NCBI RefSeq assembly: GCF_014203395.1
Contig: NZ_JACHIW010000001.1
Location: 310,001 to 374,000, forward strand
Source of the DNA: Saccharopolyspora phatthalungensis
Lineage (GTDB): Bacteria; Actinomycetota; Actinomycetes; Mycobacteriales; Pseudonocardiaceae
Reading direction: 5' to 3'
Length of the DNA: 64,000 bases
A program made the translations under genes and the position numbers. This document shows positions 37,228-49,075 of the stretch, in pieces (within the stretch, counting starts at the first letter, position 1; each line of letters opens with the position of its first letter). Under the pieces are notes generated by a model, which was given only the letters and a program-made list of their open reading frames with translations, was not told the origin of the DNA and ran no database searches.

Positions 37228-37255
37228 GGTGGCGATTTCGCGCGAAATCGCCACC
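37228..37255. repeat. Intergenic palindromic repeat, copy 3 (perfect 28-base palindrome)
   Basis: Arm GGTGGCGATTTCGC (37228-37241) followed at once by its exact reverse complement. It lies one base downstream of the nusB stop and 21 bases beyond the bldD terminator T-run, so it may terminate nusB on the minus strand. Core CGATTTC-GCGC-GAAATCG. Confidence 0.8.
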
Positions 37256-37256
37256 C

Positions 37257-37721
37257 TTATTCGGCGGTCTGCTCCGCGGTCTGCTCGGCCGTCTGTTCCT
37301 GGCGGACGGACTTGCGGAGGCGGTTTCCGATGCCCGCGATGCGCCCCAGGACGCCGTTGACGAAGCGCGGCGAGTCGTCCGTGGACAGCGCCTTGACCAG
37401 CTCCACCGCCTCGTCGATGGCCACCGCCGGCGGCACGTCCTCGCTCCACAGCAGCTCGTAGAGGCCCAGCCGCAGCACCGAGCGGTCCACCGCGGGCATC
37501 CGGCCCAGCGACCAGCCCTCGGCGTGCTGAGTGAGCAGTTCGTCGATCCGCTCGCGGTTCGCGGTGACGCCCTCTACCAGGGTGATGGTGTACTCGCCGA
37601 CCGGCGGCACGTCCGGCGAGCCGACCCGGTCGGCGAGCAGGGTCACCGGGTCGACGCCGCGCTGATCGGCCTCGTAGAGGAAGTCCACGGCACGCTTGCG
37701 TGCCTTGCTCCGAGAACCCAC
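37257..37721 (-). CDS. nusB: Transcription antitermination protein NusB
   Basis: 154 residues, all-helical NusB fold: RSKARKRAVDFLYEADQRG at the start, DRSVLRLGLYELLW and VAIDEAVELVKALSTDDSPRFVNGVLG in the second half (RNA and NusE binding). GTG start at 37721. A C-terminal tail repeats EQTAEQTAEQTAE, a short simple repeat outside the conserved fold. It lies 51 bases after efp. Confidence 0.95.
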   Translation of the reverse strand: MGSRSKARKRAVDFLYEADQRGVDPVTLLADRVGSPDVPPVGEYTITLVEGVTANRERIDELLTQHAEGWSLGRMPAVDRSVLRLGLYELLWSEDVPPAVAIDEAVELVKALSTDDSPRFVNGVLGRIAGIGNRLRKSVRQEQTAEQTAEQTAE

Positions 37722-37772
37722 CTCACACCCTCTTTCGGGCCGGACCGAGTCCCGCGGCGGACGGGCAGGCGA

Positions 37773-38339
37773 TCATTTGCTGCTGACGCGGCTGAGGTAC
37801 CGGCCGTCGCGCGGGTCGACCTTCACCTTGTCGCCGGTGTTGAGGAACAGCGGCACCTGGACCTCGGCGCCGGTTTCCAGGGTGGCCGGCTTGGTGCCGC
37901 CGGTGGAACGGTCGCCCTGCAGGCCCGGGTCGGTGTGCGAGATCTCCAGCTCCACCGAGGCGGGCAGCTCGACGTACAGCGGGTTGCCGTCGTGGCGGGC
38001 CACCACCACGGCGCTGTTCTCCAGCATGTAGTTCGCGGCGTCGCCGACCACGTCACCCGAGATGTTGACCTGGTCGTAGGTGTCGGGCTCCATGAACACG
38101 TAGTCGGTGCCGTCGTTGTAGAGATAGGTCATCTCGCGGCGGTCGACGTTCGCGGTGTCCACCTTCACCCCGGCGTTGAAGGTCTTGTCCACGACCTTCC
38201 CGGAGAGCACGTTCTTCAGGGTGGTGCGCACGAAAGCGCCGCCCTTGCCGGGCTTGACGTGCTGGAAGTTCACGACGGTCCACAACTGGCCGTCGATATT
38301 GAGCACCAGTCCGTTCTTCAGGTCGTTCGTGGATGCCAC
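37773..38339 (-). CDS. efp: Translation elongation factor P
   Basis: 188 residues, the standard EF-P length; it rescues ribosomes stalled at polyproline. N-terminal KOW-like domain with [19 protein letters not shown] (the modifiable loop Lys is PGKGG), then two OB-fold domains ending [21 protein letters not shown] start at 38339 with AGGAGA upstream. It lies between pepQ and nusB in the conserved order. Confidence 0.97.
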   Translation of the reverse strand: MASTNDLKNGLVLNIDGQLWTVVNFQHVKPGKGGAFVRTTLKNVLSGKVVDKTFNAGVKVDTANVDRREMTYLYNDGTDYVFMEPDTYDQVNISGDVVGDAANYMLENSAVVVARHDGNPLYVELPASVELEISHTDPGLQGDRSTGGTKPATLETGAEVQVPLFLNTGDKVKVDPRDGRYLSRVSSK

Positions 38340-38422
38340 GGTGGGGGTCTCTCCTGTGGTGATGGCTTGGGCGTGTTTCCAATGCGAACCGGATTCCGGC
38401 TGGGCCGGCGCACCTCGGTGCG

Positions 38423-39532
38423 TCAGACTTCGACGAGCTCCTTCGTCGTCAAGGTGAGGAGCTCCGGTGTGCTGGGACGCACGACCAGCGTGTCCTCGAT
38501 GCGGACCCCGCCCTGCCCTGCCAGGTAAACGCCAGGCTCGACGGTGACCGCCATCCCGGCGCTGATTCTACCGTCCCCCCGCTGCGACAACGTCGGTGCC
38601 TCGTGGATCTCCAGGCCGACGCCGTGTCCCAGGCCGTGCAGGAACTGCTCGCCGTACCCGGCGTCCTCGATCACCGCGCGGGCCGCGTTGTCCACGGCCT
38701 TGACGTCGGTGTCGACGCCGAGCGCGGCCCGGCCGGCGGCCTGCGACGCGCGCACCAGCTCGTAGATCTCGCGCTGCCAGTCCGCGGGCTTGCCGAGCAC
38801 CACGGTGCGAGTCATGTCCGAGTGATAGCCGTCGACGAGGGCGCCGAAATCCATCTTCACGAAGTCGCCGGCGGCCAGCACCGCGTCGGTCGGCCGGTGG
38901 TGCGGCACCGCGGAGTTCGGCCCGGCGGCGATGATCGTCTCGAACGACGGCCCGGCGGCGCCGTGGTCGAGCATCCGGGTCTCCAGCTCGCGGGCGACCT
39001 CCAGCTCGGTGCGGCCGGGGCGCAGACCGCCGTGCTCGATCAGGCCCGCGAGCGCCCGGTCGGCGGCGGCGCAGGCCATCCGCAGCGCCTCGATCTCGGT
39101 TTCGTCCTTGATCAGCCGCAGCCGCTCGACGAGACCCGGGGCGCGCACCAGCTCGGCCTTGCCCGCGGCCTCGGCCAGCGCGTCGCGGCGATCGACGGTG
39201 ACGTGCTGGCTCTCGAAGCCGACGCGGCGGAATTCGGCGGCATCGGCCCCGATCCGCTCGGCGAGCGCCAGATCGCTCGCCCGCTCGATGACCCGCACCA
39301 GGTCCGGCACCTGCGACTCGGCCTGGATCAGGTAGCGGCCATCGGTGCACAACACCGTCCGCTCCTCGGTCCCCGGCCCGTCCGCGGCATGCACCATCAG
39401 GGCCGCGTTGGAGCCGGTGAAGCCGGTCAGGTAACGGATGTTGAGCAGATCGGTCACCAACATGGCGTCCAGTTCCTGCTCGCGCAGGCGGTTGCGGAGG
39501 GCGTTTCGTCGGTGGGCGTGCGACTCGGGCAT
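38423..39532 (-). CDS. pepQ: Xaa-Pro aminopeptidase/dipeptidase (M24)
   Basis: 369 residues, creatinase fold. The N-terminal domain ([17 protein letters not shown]) is followed by the pita-bread catalytic domain with five metal ligands visible: [17 protein letters not shown] (two Asp), [10 protein letters not shown] (His), VEPGVYL (Glu) and RIEDTLVV (Glu). It removes N-terminal residues before proline. It precedes efp, but aroQ, its usual other neighbour, is displaced by a 4.7 kb insertion. Confidence 0.93.
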   Translation of the reverse strand: MPESHAHRRNALRNRLREQELDAMLVTDLLNIRYLTGFTGSNAALMVHAADGPGTEERTVLCTDGRYLIQAESQVPDLVRVIERASDLALAERIGADAAEFRRVGFESQHVTVDRRDALAEAAGKAELVRAPGLVERLRLIKDETEIEALRMACAAADRALAGLIEHGGLRPGRTELEVARELETRMLDHGAAGPSFETIIAAGPNSAVPHHRPTDAVLAAGDFVKMDFGALVDGYHSDMTRTVVLGKPADWQREIYELVRASQAAGRAALGVDTDVKAVDNAARAVIEDAGYGEQFLHGLGHGVGLEIHEAPTLSQRGDGRISAGMAVTVEPGVYLAGQGGVRIEDTLVVRPSTPELLTLTTKELVEV

Positions 39533-39646
39533 GTTCCGGAGCCTAACCCGGGAAACGACGAAACGGCCTGGTCACGCGAACGTCGGCGGGAAGCCGCCAC
39601 GGTCCGGCCGGAATCGGTTGTCGGTGCCGAGCGCTAGCCTTCCGGC

Positions 39647-40180
39647 ATGTCTCTGTCGTGGAGCGCGCTCGCCAGCCCTGTCGGGGAGCTGACGGTGGTC
39701 GCAACCGCGTCCGGGGTGTGCCGGGTGGCCTTCTCCGGACCGGACGAGGTGCTCGGCGAATACGCCGGAGCCGAGCTGAGCCGGGACACCGGCATCGCGG
39801 CCGAGGCCGCGCGCCAGCTCGGCGAGTACTTCGCGTGGCGGCGCCGGGAGTTCGACGTGCCGATCGAATGGGCTCCGCTGGAAGGGCTGCGGTTGCACGT
39901 GCTGCGCACCTTGTTAGAGCTGGTTCCGTTCGGCGAAACGGTCAGCTACAAGGGGCTCGCGGAGCTATCCGGGCGGCCGGAGGCTTCGCGGGCGGTCGGC
40001 ACGATCATGGGCGGCAACCCGGTGCCGTTGATCGTGCCGTGCCACCGAGTGCTGGCCAGTGGTGGAGGGCTCGGCGGGTTCGGTCCCGGGTTGGCGGCCA
40101 AGCGGCGGCTGCTGGTGCTGGAAGGCGTCCTGGAGCCGAGCCTGCTGGAGCTCGACCTGCTACCGGCCGGCCAGGAATAG
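39647..40180 (+). CDS. ogt: Methylated-DNA-[protein]-cysteine S-methyltransferase
   Basis: 177 residues. The active site IVPCHRVLASGG carries the acceptor Cys; a helix-turn-helix-like DNA-binding part (TVSYKGLAELSGRPEASRAVG) and GTIMGGNPVPL are typical. It repairs O6-methylguanine directly in a suicide reaction. Divergent from pepQ by 114 bases; first gene of the insertion between pepQ and aroQ. Confidence 0.95.
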   Translation: MSLSWSALASPVGELTVVATASGVCRVAFSGPDEVLGEYAGAELSRDTGIAAEAARQLGEYFAWRRREFDVPIEWAPLEGLRLHVLRTLLELVPFGETVSYKGLAELSGRPEASRAVGTIMGGNPVPLIVPCHRVLASGGGLGGFGPGLAAKRRLLVLEGVLEPSLLELDLLPAGQE

Positions 40181-40336
40181 GTGTGCATCACCGGACAATG
40201 GCGACCATTCCCGCTGTTGCCAATTTTCCTGCCCCCGAACGAGTATTTGCCGGTTGGCACGAAAAAACCGAGTTCCGCCACAATTCCAAAAAAATCATGA
40301 CACCGGACCGCGCATGGGCCGGTCGTTCGAAGTCGA

Positions 40337-41629
40337 TCACCGTGACGCTGACCCCGTGGCGACCGGCACCTTGGGTGTCGCGCCGATCCGCCGGATCGAG
40401 ACGGAGAAGGCCGTCGCCAGCAGGCACAGCAGGCCCGCGCCGTACCAAGCAACGGCGTAGTCGCCGAACTCGTCGCGCACCACGCCCGCGATGCTGGCGA
40501 TGGCCGCCGCCCCGACCTGGTGCGATGCGAAGACCCAGCCGAACACCACCGAGGCGCGGGGCCCGAAGTGCTCCCGGCACAACGCCAGGGTCGGCGGCAC
40601 GGTGGCCACCCAATCCAGCCCGTAGAACACCACGAACAGCACCATGTTCGCCTCCACCGAGGGCGCGAACAGCTGCGGCAGCAGGAAAAGCGAGACGCCG
40701 CGCAGGGTGTAGTAGACGGCGAGCAGGAACCGCGGGTTGACCTTGTCGGTCAACCAGCCCGACGCCACGGTGCCGACCACGTCGAAGATCCCGATCACGG
40801 CCAGCAGCCCGGCGGCCGTCGTCGTCGGCATCCCGTGGTCGTGCGCGGCAGGCACGAAGTGTGTGTTCACCAGCCCGTTGGTGCTCGCCCCGCAGATGGC
40901 GAAACCACCGGCCAGCAGCCAGAAAGCCGGTACGCGGGCCGCGTCGCGCAGGGTGCGCAGCGCGAGCGCGGCGGGATTGCCGCGCTCTCGCACCGGCTCG
41001 GGCTCCTCGCCCGTCGCGCCGTAGGCGGCGACGCCGACGTCGCGGGGGCACTCGCGCATCACCGCCCACACCAGCAAGCCGACCAGCAATGCCGTCGCGG
41101 CGATGGCCAGCGAGGCGACGCGCCAGCCGAATTTCTCGACGAGGACGGCCGCCAGCGGCAGAAAGATCAGCTGCCCGGTCGCGCTGCCGGCGGTCAGCAC
41201 GCCGCTGACCAGGCCGCGCCGCGCCACGAACCACCGATCGACCACAGTGGACACGAAGGCGAGCGCCATCGATCCGGTGCCCAGCCCCACCAGGAGTCCC
41301 CAGCACACCACCAGCTGCCAGCTGGCCGTCATGAACACCGTCAGCCCGCTTCCCGCCGCCACGAGCAGCAGCGCGGTGACGGTGACCCGGCGGATGCCGA
41401 AGCGCACCATCAGCGCCGCCGCGAACGGCGCGGTCAGGCCGTAAAGCAAGAGGTTCAGCGATACGGCGGCCGAGATGACGCTGTGCGGCCAGCCGAATTC
41501 GTCGTGCAGTGGATTCATGAACACGCCGGGAACCGACCGGAAGGCCGCCGCGCCGAGCAGGGCGATGAAGGCGACGCCCGCCACCCACCAGGCGGGATGG
41601 ACGCGGCGCGCGGACACAGTGCTGATCAC
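40337..41629 (-). CDS. MFS transporter (monocarboxylate/oxalate-type)
   Basis: About 430 residues with 12 predicted membrane spans. The first span follows RRVHPAWWVAGVAFIALLG; a central cytoplasmic loop (GATGEEPEPVRERGNPAAL) separates two six-helix halves; the second half starts RVPAFWLLAGGFAICGASTNG. The start is uncertain: GTG 41629 is used, GTG 41617 and ATG 41701 are possible, and none has a clear ribosome site. It is divergent from a GlxA-type AraC regulator that probably controls it. Confidence 0.87.
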   Translation of the reverse strand: MISTVSARRVHPAWWVAGVAFIALLGAAAFRSVPGVFMNPLHDEFGWPHSVISAAVSLNLLLYGLTAPFAAALMVRFGIRRVTVTALLLVAAGSGLTVFMTASWQLVVCWGLLVGLGTGSMALAFVSTVVDRWFVARRGLVSGVLTAGSATGQLIFLPLAAVLVEKFGWRVASLAIAATALLVGLLVWAVMRECPRDVGVAAYGATGEEPEPVRERGNPAALALRTLRDAARVPAFWLLAGGFAICGASTNGLVNTHFVPAAHDHGMPTTTAAGLLAVIGIFDVVGTVASGWLTDKVNPRFLLAVYYTLRGVSLFLLPQLFAPSVEANMVLFVVFYGLDWVATVPPTLALCREHFGPRASVVFGWVFASHQVGAAAIASIAGVVRDEFGDYAVAWYGAGLLCLLATAFSVSIRRIGATPKVPVATGSASR

Positions 41630-41699
41630 GTCGTCAGTCTTGTCGACGCCCCGGCACCGAACTAGTGGCCGGAAGGACAATATGTGAGAAGATTCGGCC

Positions 41700-42695
41700 A
41701 TGACGACGCCCAGTAGCCCGCACCGCATCGCGGTGCTCGGCATCCCGCAGGTCGTCGGCTTCGACCTCGCGATCCCGTCGCAGATCTTCGCCGGCGCCCT
41801 CGGACCGGACGGCGAACCGCTCTACGACGTCCAGGTCTGCAGCCTCGACGGTGGCCCGATCCGCACCACCCGCGGCTTCTCGATCCTGCCCGAATCCGAC
41901 CCCGGCTTCCTGACCGCGCCGGACACGCTGATCATCCCCGGCACCCACGTCGAGGGGCCGTGCACCGACGGCAGCCTGGACCCACACCTGGCCGACTACC
42001 TCGCCGGGCTGCCCGGCACCACCCGGATCATGTCGATCTGCACCGGCGCCTACGTGCTCGCGGCGGCCGGCCTGCTCGACGGCCGCCCGGCGACCACCCA
42101 CTGGGCGCACGCACGCCGCTTCCAGCGCCTGTACCCGCAGGTGCGGCTGCACCCGGACGTGCTGTTCGTGGACGACGGCGACGTGCTGACCTCGGCGGGG
42201 GTGGCCGCCGGGATCGACCTGTGCCTGCACGTCATCCGCCGCGACCACGGCAGCGAGGTCGCCAACTCCGCGGCCCGGTCCAGCGTCGTGCCGCCGTGGC
42301 GCGACGGTGGCCAGTCCCAGTACATCGAACGGCCGCTGCCGGAGACCGGCGACACCGGCACCGCATCCACGCGCGCGTGGATGCTACAGCGGCTCGCCGA
42401 TCCGCTCACGCTGGACGAGGTAGCGGCCCAGGCCGGGATGAGCGTGCGGACCTTCACCCGGCGGTTCCGGGGCGAGACCGGCACCAGCCCGCTGGACTGG
42501 CTGCTGCAACAACGCATCGAGCGCGCCCGCCACCTGCTGGAGTCCACCGATCTTCCGATCGACGCGGTCGCCGAGCAGTCCGGCCTGAAGACCGCGTCCT
42601 CGTTGCGCAAGCATCTGCGGCTGCGCCTGGGCACCAGCCCCGCCACCTACCGCCGCACCTTCCGCCGCGTCGACCAGGTCGGTGCCGGGCGGTGA
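41700..42695 (+). CDS. GlxA-family AraC-type transcriptional regulator
   Basis: 331 residues. The N-terminal DJ-1/PfpI-like domain (1-about 190) includes the nucleophile-elbow region MSICTGAYVLAAAGLLDGR; the C-terminal AraC domain (about 225-325) has both helix-turn-helices (LDEVAAQAGMSVRTFTRRF and IDAVAEQSGLKTASSLRKHL). Such regulators usually activate adjacent catabolic or transport genes. It is divergent from the MFS gene; the two alternative MFS starts overlap its 5' region. Confidence 0.94.
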   Translation: MTTPSSPHRIAVLGIPQVVGFDLAIPSQIFAGALGPDGEPLYDVQVCSLDGGPIRTTRGFSILPESDPGFLTAPDTLIIPGTHVEGPCTDGSLDPHLADYLAGLPGTTRIMSICTGAYVLAAAGLLDGRPATTHWAHARRFQRLYPQVRLHPDVLFVDDGDVLTSAGVAAGIDLCLHVIRRDHGSEVANSAARSSVVPPWRDGGQSQYIERPLPETGDTGTASTRAWMLQRLADPLTLDEVAAQAGMSVRTFTRRFRGETGTSPLDWLLQQRIERARHLLESTDLPIDAVAEQSGLKTASSLRKHLRLRLGTSPATYRRTFRRVDQVGAGR

Positions 42696-42697
42696 CG

Positions 42698-44173
42698 TCA
42701 GCGCCGGAGGTCTCCTGCCGGGGCGTGCGCATCCCACTCCTGCCGGGAGACGTCCGTGACCGGAGAACCGTTCGCGGCGGCGGCCTCCGCACTCACCGTC
42801 CACAATCGACCTTTATCGTCGAGCACGCCGATTTCCCCCTGCGGCGAGCGCATGGCGGGCGTCGCGGCGCGGATGGTGCCGACGACCGGGAGCCCGTCCA
42901 ACGCGGGCACCCGGGTGTCGAGGACTTCGGTCACCAGCTGCTCCGCGACGGAGCGACGTTCGACGCGGATCCGTTGCCCGTTGCGCACCACGTCGACGGT
43001 GCGAGTCGGGGACGGCACCGCGAATCCGTCGAGGACCGCAGCGGCCTGCCCGGTCGTTGCGCACCCATCGACACCGGTGGCGTCGATGCCGAAGTGCCGA
43101 ATGTCGGTCGGCGACGGAAAAGCCACGGTGGCCCGGAAAACATCCACCGGGACGGTGCCACACGGATCCACTGTGGACACTGTCGCGCTCCCGTCGGGTC
43201 GGCGGACCAAACCCGGACCCTCCCGCCAGGGGCCGGGCACGACCACCGATTCGTAGGGATGGCGGGTGAAATCCCGGTCCCAGAAGGTGATCGTGGTGCC
43301 CGCCGCGGTCTGGTGGGCGATGGCGAACGCATTTAGCGCCGGAACCCACATCCAGTCCGCGCTGAACGCGTCGGCGACCGAACGCGACCGCTGCGCGCCG
43401 CCGGGCGCGAAACCGTTCTCGGTCAAGACCTGCTGGTGGTCGGTGAGCTCGGCGTTGCGGGCGCGGATCACGAACTGGCCGGCGCCGTTGCGGCCCGCGC
43501 CGGAGGCCGTGGTGTCGGTGAACATCAGGTAGAACCAGCCGTCCAGGTACAGCGCGGACGGCTGGCCCGCGCCGTAGACGTTCTCCCGGCTCACCTCGCC
43601 GGAAGCCGTGACGATCGGGGCGCCACCGGCCTCCCGCCGCCAGGCGAAACCGTCGGGGCTGCTCGCCACGCCGATGGCGTTACCGTGCGCGTGATCCTCC
43701 GCCGCGCCCGTGTAGTACAGGTAGTAGCGACCGTCCACTTTCAACACCGACGGGTCGCAGGTGTGCATGCCGTCGAATCCGCCGGGGCGTCCGGCGAAAA
43801 CCGGCACCGCGGGCGCGCCACCGGCAGCCGTGAACGGCCCATCCGGACTGCCCGACGCGGCCTGCAGGATGTCGTCACCGGGCGGGCCGATCCCGGGCAA
43901 CTGGCTGCACCACCAAGCGCGGTACTGCCCGTCTTCGAGCAACACCGTCGGTCCGTAGTTGTACGGGGCGGGCACCCCACCCGCCAGCACCACTCCGGCG
44001 CTACCGCGCTGGCCGCCCACCCTCAGCTTGATCGGTTTCGGCGTTTGCGCGACCGGGGTCTGCACCTGGGGTTGTGGTCCGGGGGCGCCTTCGACCTGCG
44101 TGCAACCCGCGAGCAATGCGACTACGCCCAACGCCACCAGCCGACGCAGCAGAACCGGAACCCGATCCCTCAT
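42698..44173 (-). CDS. Exported lipoprotein with glycosidase-like (five-bladed propeller) fold
   Basis: 491 residues. Signal peptide with lipobox LLAGC (Cys24), Pro/Gln-rich linker, then repeated beta-propeller-like units: DGQYRAWWCSQ, CDPSVLKVDGRYYLYYTG, GQPSALYLDGWFYLMFTD and ADWMWVPALNAFAIAHQ. The DPSV, YYTG and GQPS blades resemble GH43/GH32-type glycosidases and related sugar-binding proteins; the full catalytic triad cannot be confirmed, so it may be non-catalytic. It is convergent with the AraC gene (3 bases apart) and ends the insertion. Confidence 0.75.
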   Translation of the reverse strand: MRDRVPVLLRRLVALGVVALLAGCTQVEGAPGPQPQVQTPVAQTPKPIKLRVGGQRGSAGVVLAGGVPAPYNYGPTVLLEDGQYRAWWCSQLPGIGPPGDDILQAASGSPDGPFTAAGGAPAVPVFAGRPGGFDGMHTCDPSVLKVDGRYYLYYTGAAEDHAHGNAIGVASSPDGFAWRREAGGAPIVTASGEVSRENVYGAGQPSALYLDGWFYLMFTDTTASGAGRNGAGQFVIRARNAELTDHQQVLTENGFAPGGAQRSRSVADAFSADWMWVPALNAFAIAHQTAAGTTITFWDRDFTRHPYESVVVPGPWREGPGLVRRPDGSATVSTVDPCGTVPVDVFRATVAFPSPTDIRHFGIDATGVDGCATTGQAAAVLDGFAVPSPTRTVDVVRNGQRIRVERRSVAEQLVTEVLDTRVPALDGLPVVGTIRAATPAMRSPQGEIGVLDDKGRLWTVSAEAAAANGSPVTDVSRQEWDAHAPAGDLRR

Positions 44174-44211
44174 GCGAAACCTCCCCAGAATCGCACCCGG
44201 AACCGGGGGGC

Positions 44212-44257
44212 GGCGATTTCAATGGAAATCGACCTGCCGATTTCCATTGAAATCGCC
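44212..44257. repeat. Intergenic palindromic repeat, copy 4 (20-base arms)
   Basis: Perfect 20-base inverted arms (44212-44231 and 44238-44257) with a 6-base loop; each arm itself contains a CGATTTC-N4-GAAATCG dyad (N4 = AATG and CATT). It lies 4 bases past the aroQ stop on the minus strand and about 38 bases before the lipoprotein start. A strong hairpin in RNA, but without a T-run. Confidence 0.82.
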
Positions 44258-44261
44258 TCGT

Positions 44262-46363
<2,102 letters not shown>

Positions 46364-46364
<1 letters not shown>

Positions 46365-47569
46365 CACCGCACCTGCCGCTTCTCGGCGCGCTCCCGCAGC
46401 GAGGCCAGGTAGCCCTCGACGTTGCGCCGGGTTTCCGGCAGCGAGTCGCCACCGAATTTCTCCAGGGCGGCCTCGGCCAGGACCAGCGCGACCATCGTTT
46501 CGGCGACCACCGCGGCACGCGGCACCGCCGTGATGTCGGAGCGCTGGTGCATCGCCTGCGCCGGCTCGCCGGTCACCATGTCCACAGTGGCCAGTGCGCG
46601 CGGCAGGCTGGAGATCGGTTTCTTGGCCGCGCGAACGATCAGCGGCTCGCCGTTGGTGATGCCGCCCTCCAGGCCGCCCGCCCGGTTGCTGCCCCGCCGG
46701 ACCCACTTGACGCCCTGGTCCGGGTAGATCTCGTCGTGCGCCGCGCTGCCGCGCCGGTGCGCGTTGGCGAAGCCCTCGCCGATCTCGACGCCCTTGATCG
46801 CCTGGATGCTCATCAGCGCACCGGCCAGCCGCGCGTCGAGCTTGCGGTCCCAGTGCACGTGGGAACCGATGCCCGGGGGCAGGCCGTAGGCAATGACCTC
46901 GACGACCCCGCCGAGGGTGTCGCCGTCGCTCTTGGCCGCCTCGACCTCGGCCATCATCTTCTCGGTCGCGGCGTCGCCGAAAGCGCGCACCGGGTTGTCG
47001 TCGATGGCGGCCAGGTCGTCCGGACCGGGCAACACGTCGTGCTCGGCGTCGACGCCGCCCAGGCTGATCACGTGGCTGACGATCGACACGCCGAGCAGCT
47101 GCCGCAGGAACTGCCGCGCCACGGTGCCGACGGCGACCCGCGCGGCCGTCTCCCGGGCACTGGCGCGCTCCAGCACCGGCCTGGCCTCGTCGAAGCCGTA
47201 CTTCTGCATCCCGGCGAGGTCGGCGTGCCCGGGTCGCGGGCGGGTCAGCGGCGCGTTGCGGGCCAGCGATGAGAGCACGTCCTCGTCGACCGGGTCGGCG
47301 GCCATCACCTGTTCCCACTTGGGCCACTCGGTGTTGCCGATCCGGATCGCGATCGGGCCGCCCTGGGTGCGGCCGTGCCGGATACCGCCGACCAGCTCCA
47401 GCTCGTCGGCCTCGAAGTTCATCCGGGGACTGCGCCCGAATCCGAGCTTGCGCCGCTCCAACTGGGTCGCGATGTCGGCCGAGGTCACCTCGACCCCGGC
47501 GACCATGCCTTCCAGCACCGCCACCAGGGCGGGCCCGTGCGATTCTCCAGCGGTCATCCAGCGCAGCAC
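46364..47569 (-). CDS. aroC: Chorismate synthase
   Basis: 401 residues; FMN-dependent final step to chorismate. Signatures: [18 protein letters not shown], the [14 protein letters not shown] motif with catalytic His, [18 protein letters not shown] and [18 protein letters not shown] start at 47569. It heads the aroC-aroK-aroB-aroQ run, all linked by overlaps or short gaps, so one operon. Confidence 0.97.
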
Positions 47570-47627
47570 AGCTATGATCCTGCCACGTTCGGTCCACGGT
47601 GAACCCGGCCGGGGGCCCTGAGCACGT

Positions 47628-47690
47628 CCGATTTCGCGCGAAATCGCCGCCGGCTCCGCACCAGGACCGCCGATTTCTCACGAAATCGCC
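47628..47690. repeat. Intergenic palindromic repeat, copy 5
   Basis: Two dyads: CGATTTC-GCGC-GAAATCG (47629-47646) and CGATTTC-TCAC-GAAATCG (47671-47688), separated by 24 bases, with outer sides also complementary. It begins 8 bases past the prepilin peptidase stop and lies 60-120 bases upstream of aroC. No T-run. Confidence 0.78.
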
Positions 47691-47697
47691 AACGGCC

Positions 47698-48348
47698 TTA
47701 CGGCCAGGACGCGAAGACGGTGACGAGCCATGCCGGGGCGAGCATGGCGGGGCCGTGCGGGATCCCGCCGCTGCGCGCCCACAGGGACGCCACCAGCGTC
47801 AACGCCGCCGCGGCGGCCATCACGACCAGCACTGCGGACAGCGACACAGCACCCACTACGGCGCCGAGGCTGCCAGCCAGCTTCACATCACCGGGCCCCA
47901 TCGCGTTCGGCGACACCACGCGCACCAACAGATACGTCCCGGCGAAAAGCACCACGCCGCCAACCGCACCGACGAGCACGCCGGGCTGGTGCGGTGCCGC
48001 GATCGCCAGCAATGCCGCAGCCACCGGGTAGGCGGGCAGGGTCAGGGCGTCGGGCAGCCGCGCGGCGAGCACATCGCAAACCGTGAGCATGACCGAGAGC
48101 CAGCCGAGCAACAGCGGGATCGCCACCCACCACAGCGGCATGCCGGTGGCCGCTCGAACAGCCACCACTGTCCACAGCAGACACACCGACACCTCGCACC
48201 ACAACCGTGGCGGCCGGACTCCCCGGCGCGCCGAACAAAGCACGAACCGCCCGAGCCGGCCCGCGCCGAAACCCACCGCACCGCCGGCAATCCCGATCAA
48301 CACGACCATCGAGCCAGCATCCAGCGATCCGCGCCAAGCCCCCGGCAT
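47698..48348 (-). CDS. Prepilin peptidase (A24 family, membrane)
   Basis: About 216 residues with six to seven hydrophobic spans. The two catalytic Asp motifs of aspartic prepilin peptidases are visible: DVLAARLPDALTLPAY and GPGDVKLAGSLGAV (GxGDxK). The N-terminal methyltransferase domain of TcpJ-type enzymes is absent, as in TadV/FlaK-like forms. It processes prepilin-type signal peptides at the membrane. A peptidase at this place between aroC and aroE is also known in M. tuberculosis (Rv2551c). The start is uncertain (GTG 48351 is adjacent). Confidence 0.87.
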   Translation of the reverse strand: MPGAWRGSLDAGSMVVLIGIAGGAVGFGAGRLGRFVLCSARRGVRPPRLWCEVSVCLLWTVVAVRAATGMPLWWVAIPLLLGWLSVMLTVCDVLAARLPDALTLPAYPVAAALLAIAAPHQPGVLVGAVGGVVLFAGTYLLVRVVSPNAMGPGDVKLAGSLGAVVGAVSLSAVLVVMAAAAALTLVASLWARSGGIPHGPAMLAPAWLVTVFASWP

Positions 48349-48386
48349 CACCTCCGCGGAGGTGCGCGTGTCGGTTTGCGCATCGG

Positions 48387-48842
48387 TCAGGCGTCGACCG
48401 TGAACAGGGGATCGCCGGCGACAACCTGGCCGTCCTCGCGGAGGTCGATCAGCGCGTCCGGCGGGATGTCCAGCGCGACGACCGGGCAGATCGAGGAGTA
48501 GCCGCGCGATTCCACCCCGGCGGGGTCCCAGGTGACGATCCGCTGGCCCGCCTCGACGACGTCGCCCTTGGCCACGTGCAGTTCGAAGCCCTCGCCCTTC
48601 AGCTTCACGGTGTCGATGCCCAGGTGCACCAGGATCGCGGTACCGCCGGGCGAGGCGACCACGAACGCGTGCGGGTGCAGCGTCGCGAGCGTGCCAGCCA
48701 CCGGCGCGACCGCCTCGGCCCGGCCGCCGGCCGGCTGCACCGCCACCCCCGGGCCGACCATGGCCTGCGAGAACACCGGGTCGGGCACCTCGCTGAGCGC
48801 GGTGGCCAGGCCCGCTACCGGGCTGCCGACCTCGACGCTCAC
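48387..48842 (-). CDS. crr: PTS EIIA component, glucose/GlcNAc type (Crr-like)
   Basis: 151 residues from GTG 48842, overlapping the EIIB stop (GTGA). Crr-type fold: VFSQAMVGPGVAVQPAGG, then APVAGTLATLHPHAFVVAS and the phosphorylatable His in ILVHLGIDTVKLKGEGF, C-terminal GQRIVTWDP. It transfers phosphate from HPr to EIIB and may act in carbon regulation. Part of the PTS cluster inserted between the prepilin peptidase gene and aroE. Confidence 0.93.
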   Translation of the reverse strand: MSVEVGSPVAGLATALSEVPDPVFSQAMVGPGVAVQPAGGRAEAVAPVAGTLATLHPHAFVVASPGGTAILVHLGIDTVKLKGEGFELHVAKGDVVEAGQRIVTWDPAGVESRGYSSICPVVALDIPPDALIDLREDGQVVAGDPLFTVDA

Positions 48843-49075
48843 ATCAGGTCCTCGATGTCCCCGGCCAGCGTGTCCGCCTCCGGCCCCACCACGACCTGCA
48901 CGACCGGGCCCTGCACCAGCACGCCGTGCACCCCGGCGGCCTTCAGCGCCGCCTCGTCGATCTTCGACCCGTCCTCGACTTCGCAGCGCAGCCGCGTGAT
49001 GCACGGCTCGATCTCCACCACGTTGTCCCCGCCGCCAAGTGCGGCCAGGATCGCCGCGGCCTTGTCCTGAGCCAC
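48839..49075 (-). CDS. PTS EIIB component, glucose/GlcNAc type
   Basis: 78 residues from GTG 49075 (GGGAG upstream). The phospho-accepting Cys is in VEIEPCITRLRCEVED, the standard EIIB motif, followed by AGVHGVLVQGPVVQVVVG. It receives phosphate from EIIA and gives it to the sugar on EIIC. Separate IIA, IIB and IIC genes with a GntR regulator resemble the Streptomyces nag PTS. Confidence 0.93.
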   Translation of the reverse strand: MAQDKAAAILAALGGGDNVVEIEPCITRLRCEVEDGSKIDEAALKAAGVHGVLVQGPVVQVVVGPEADTLAGDIEDLM

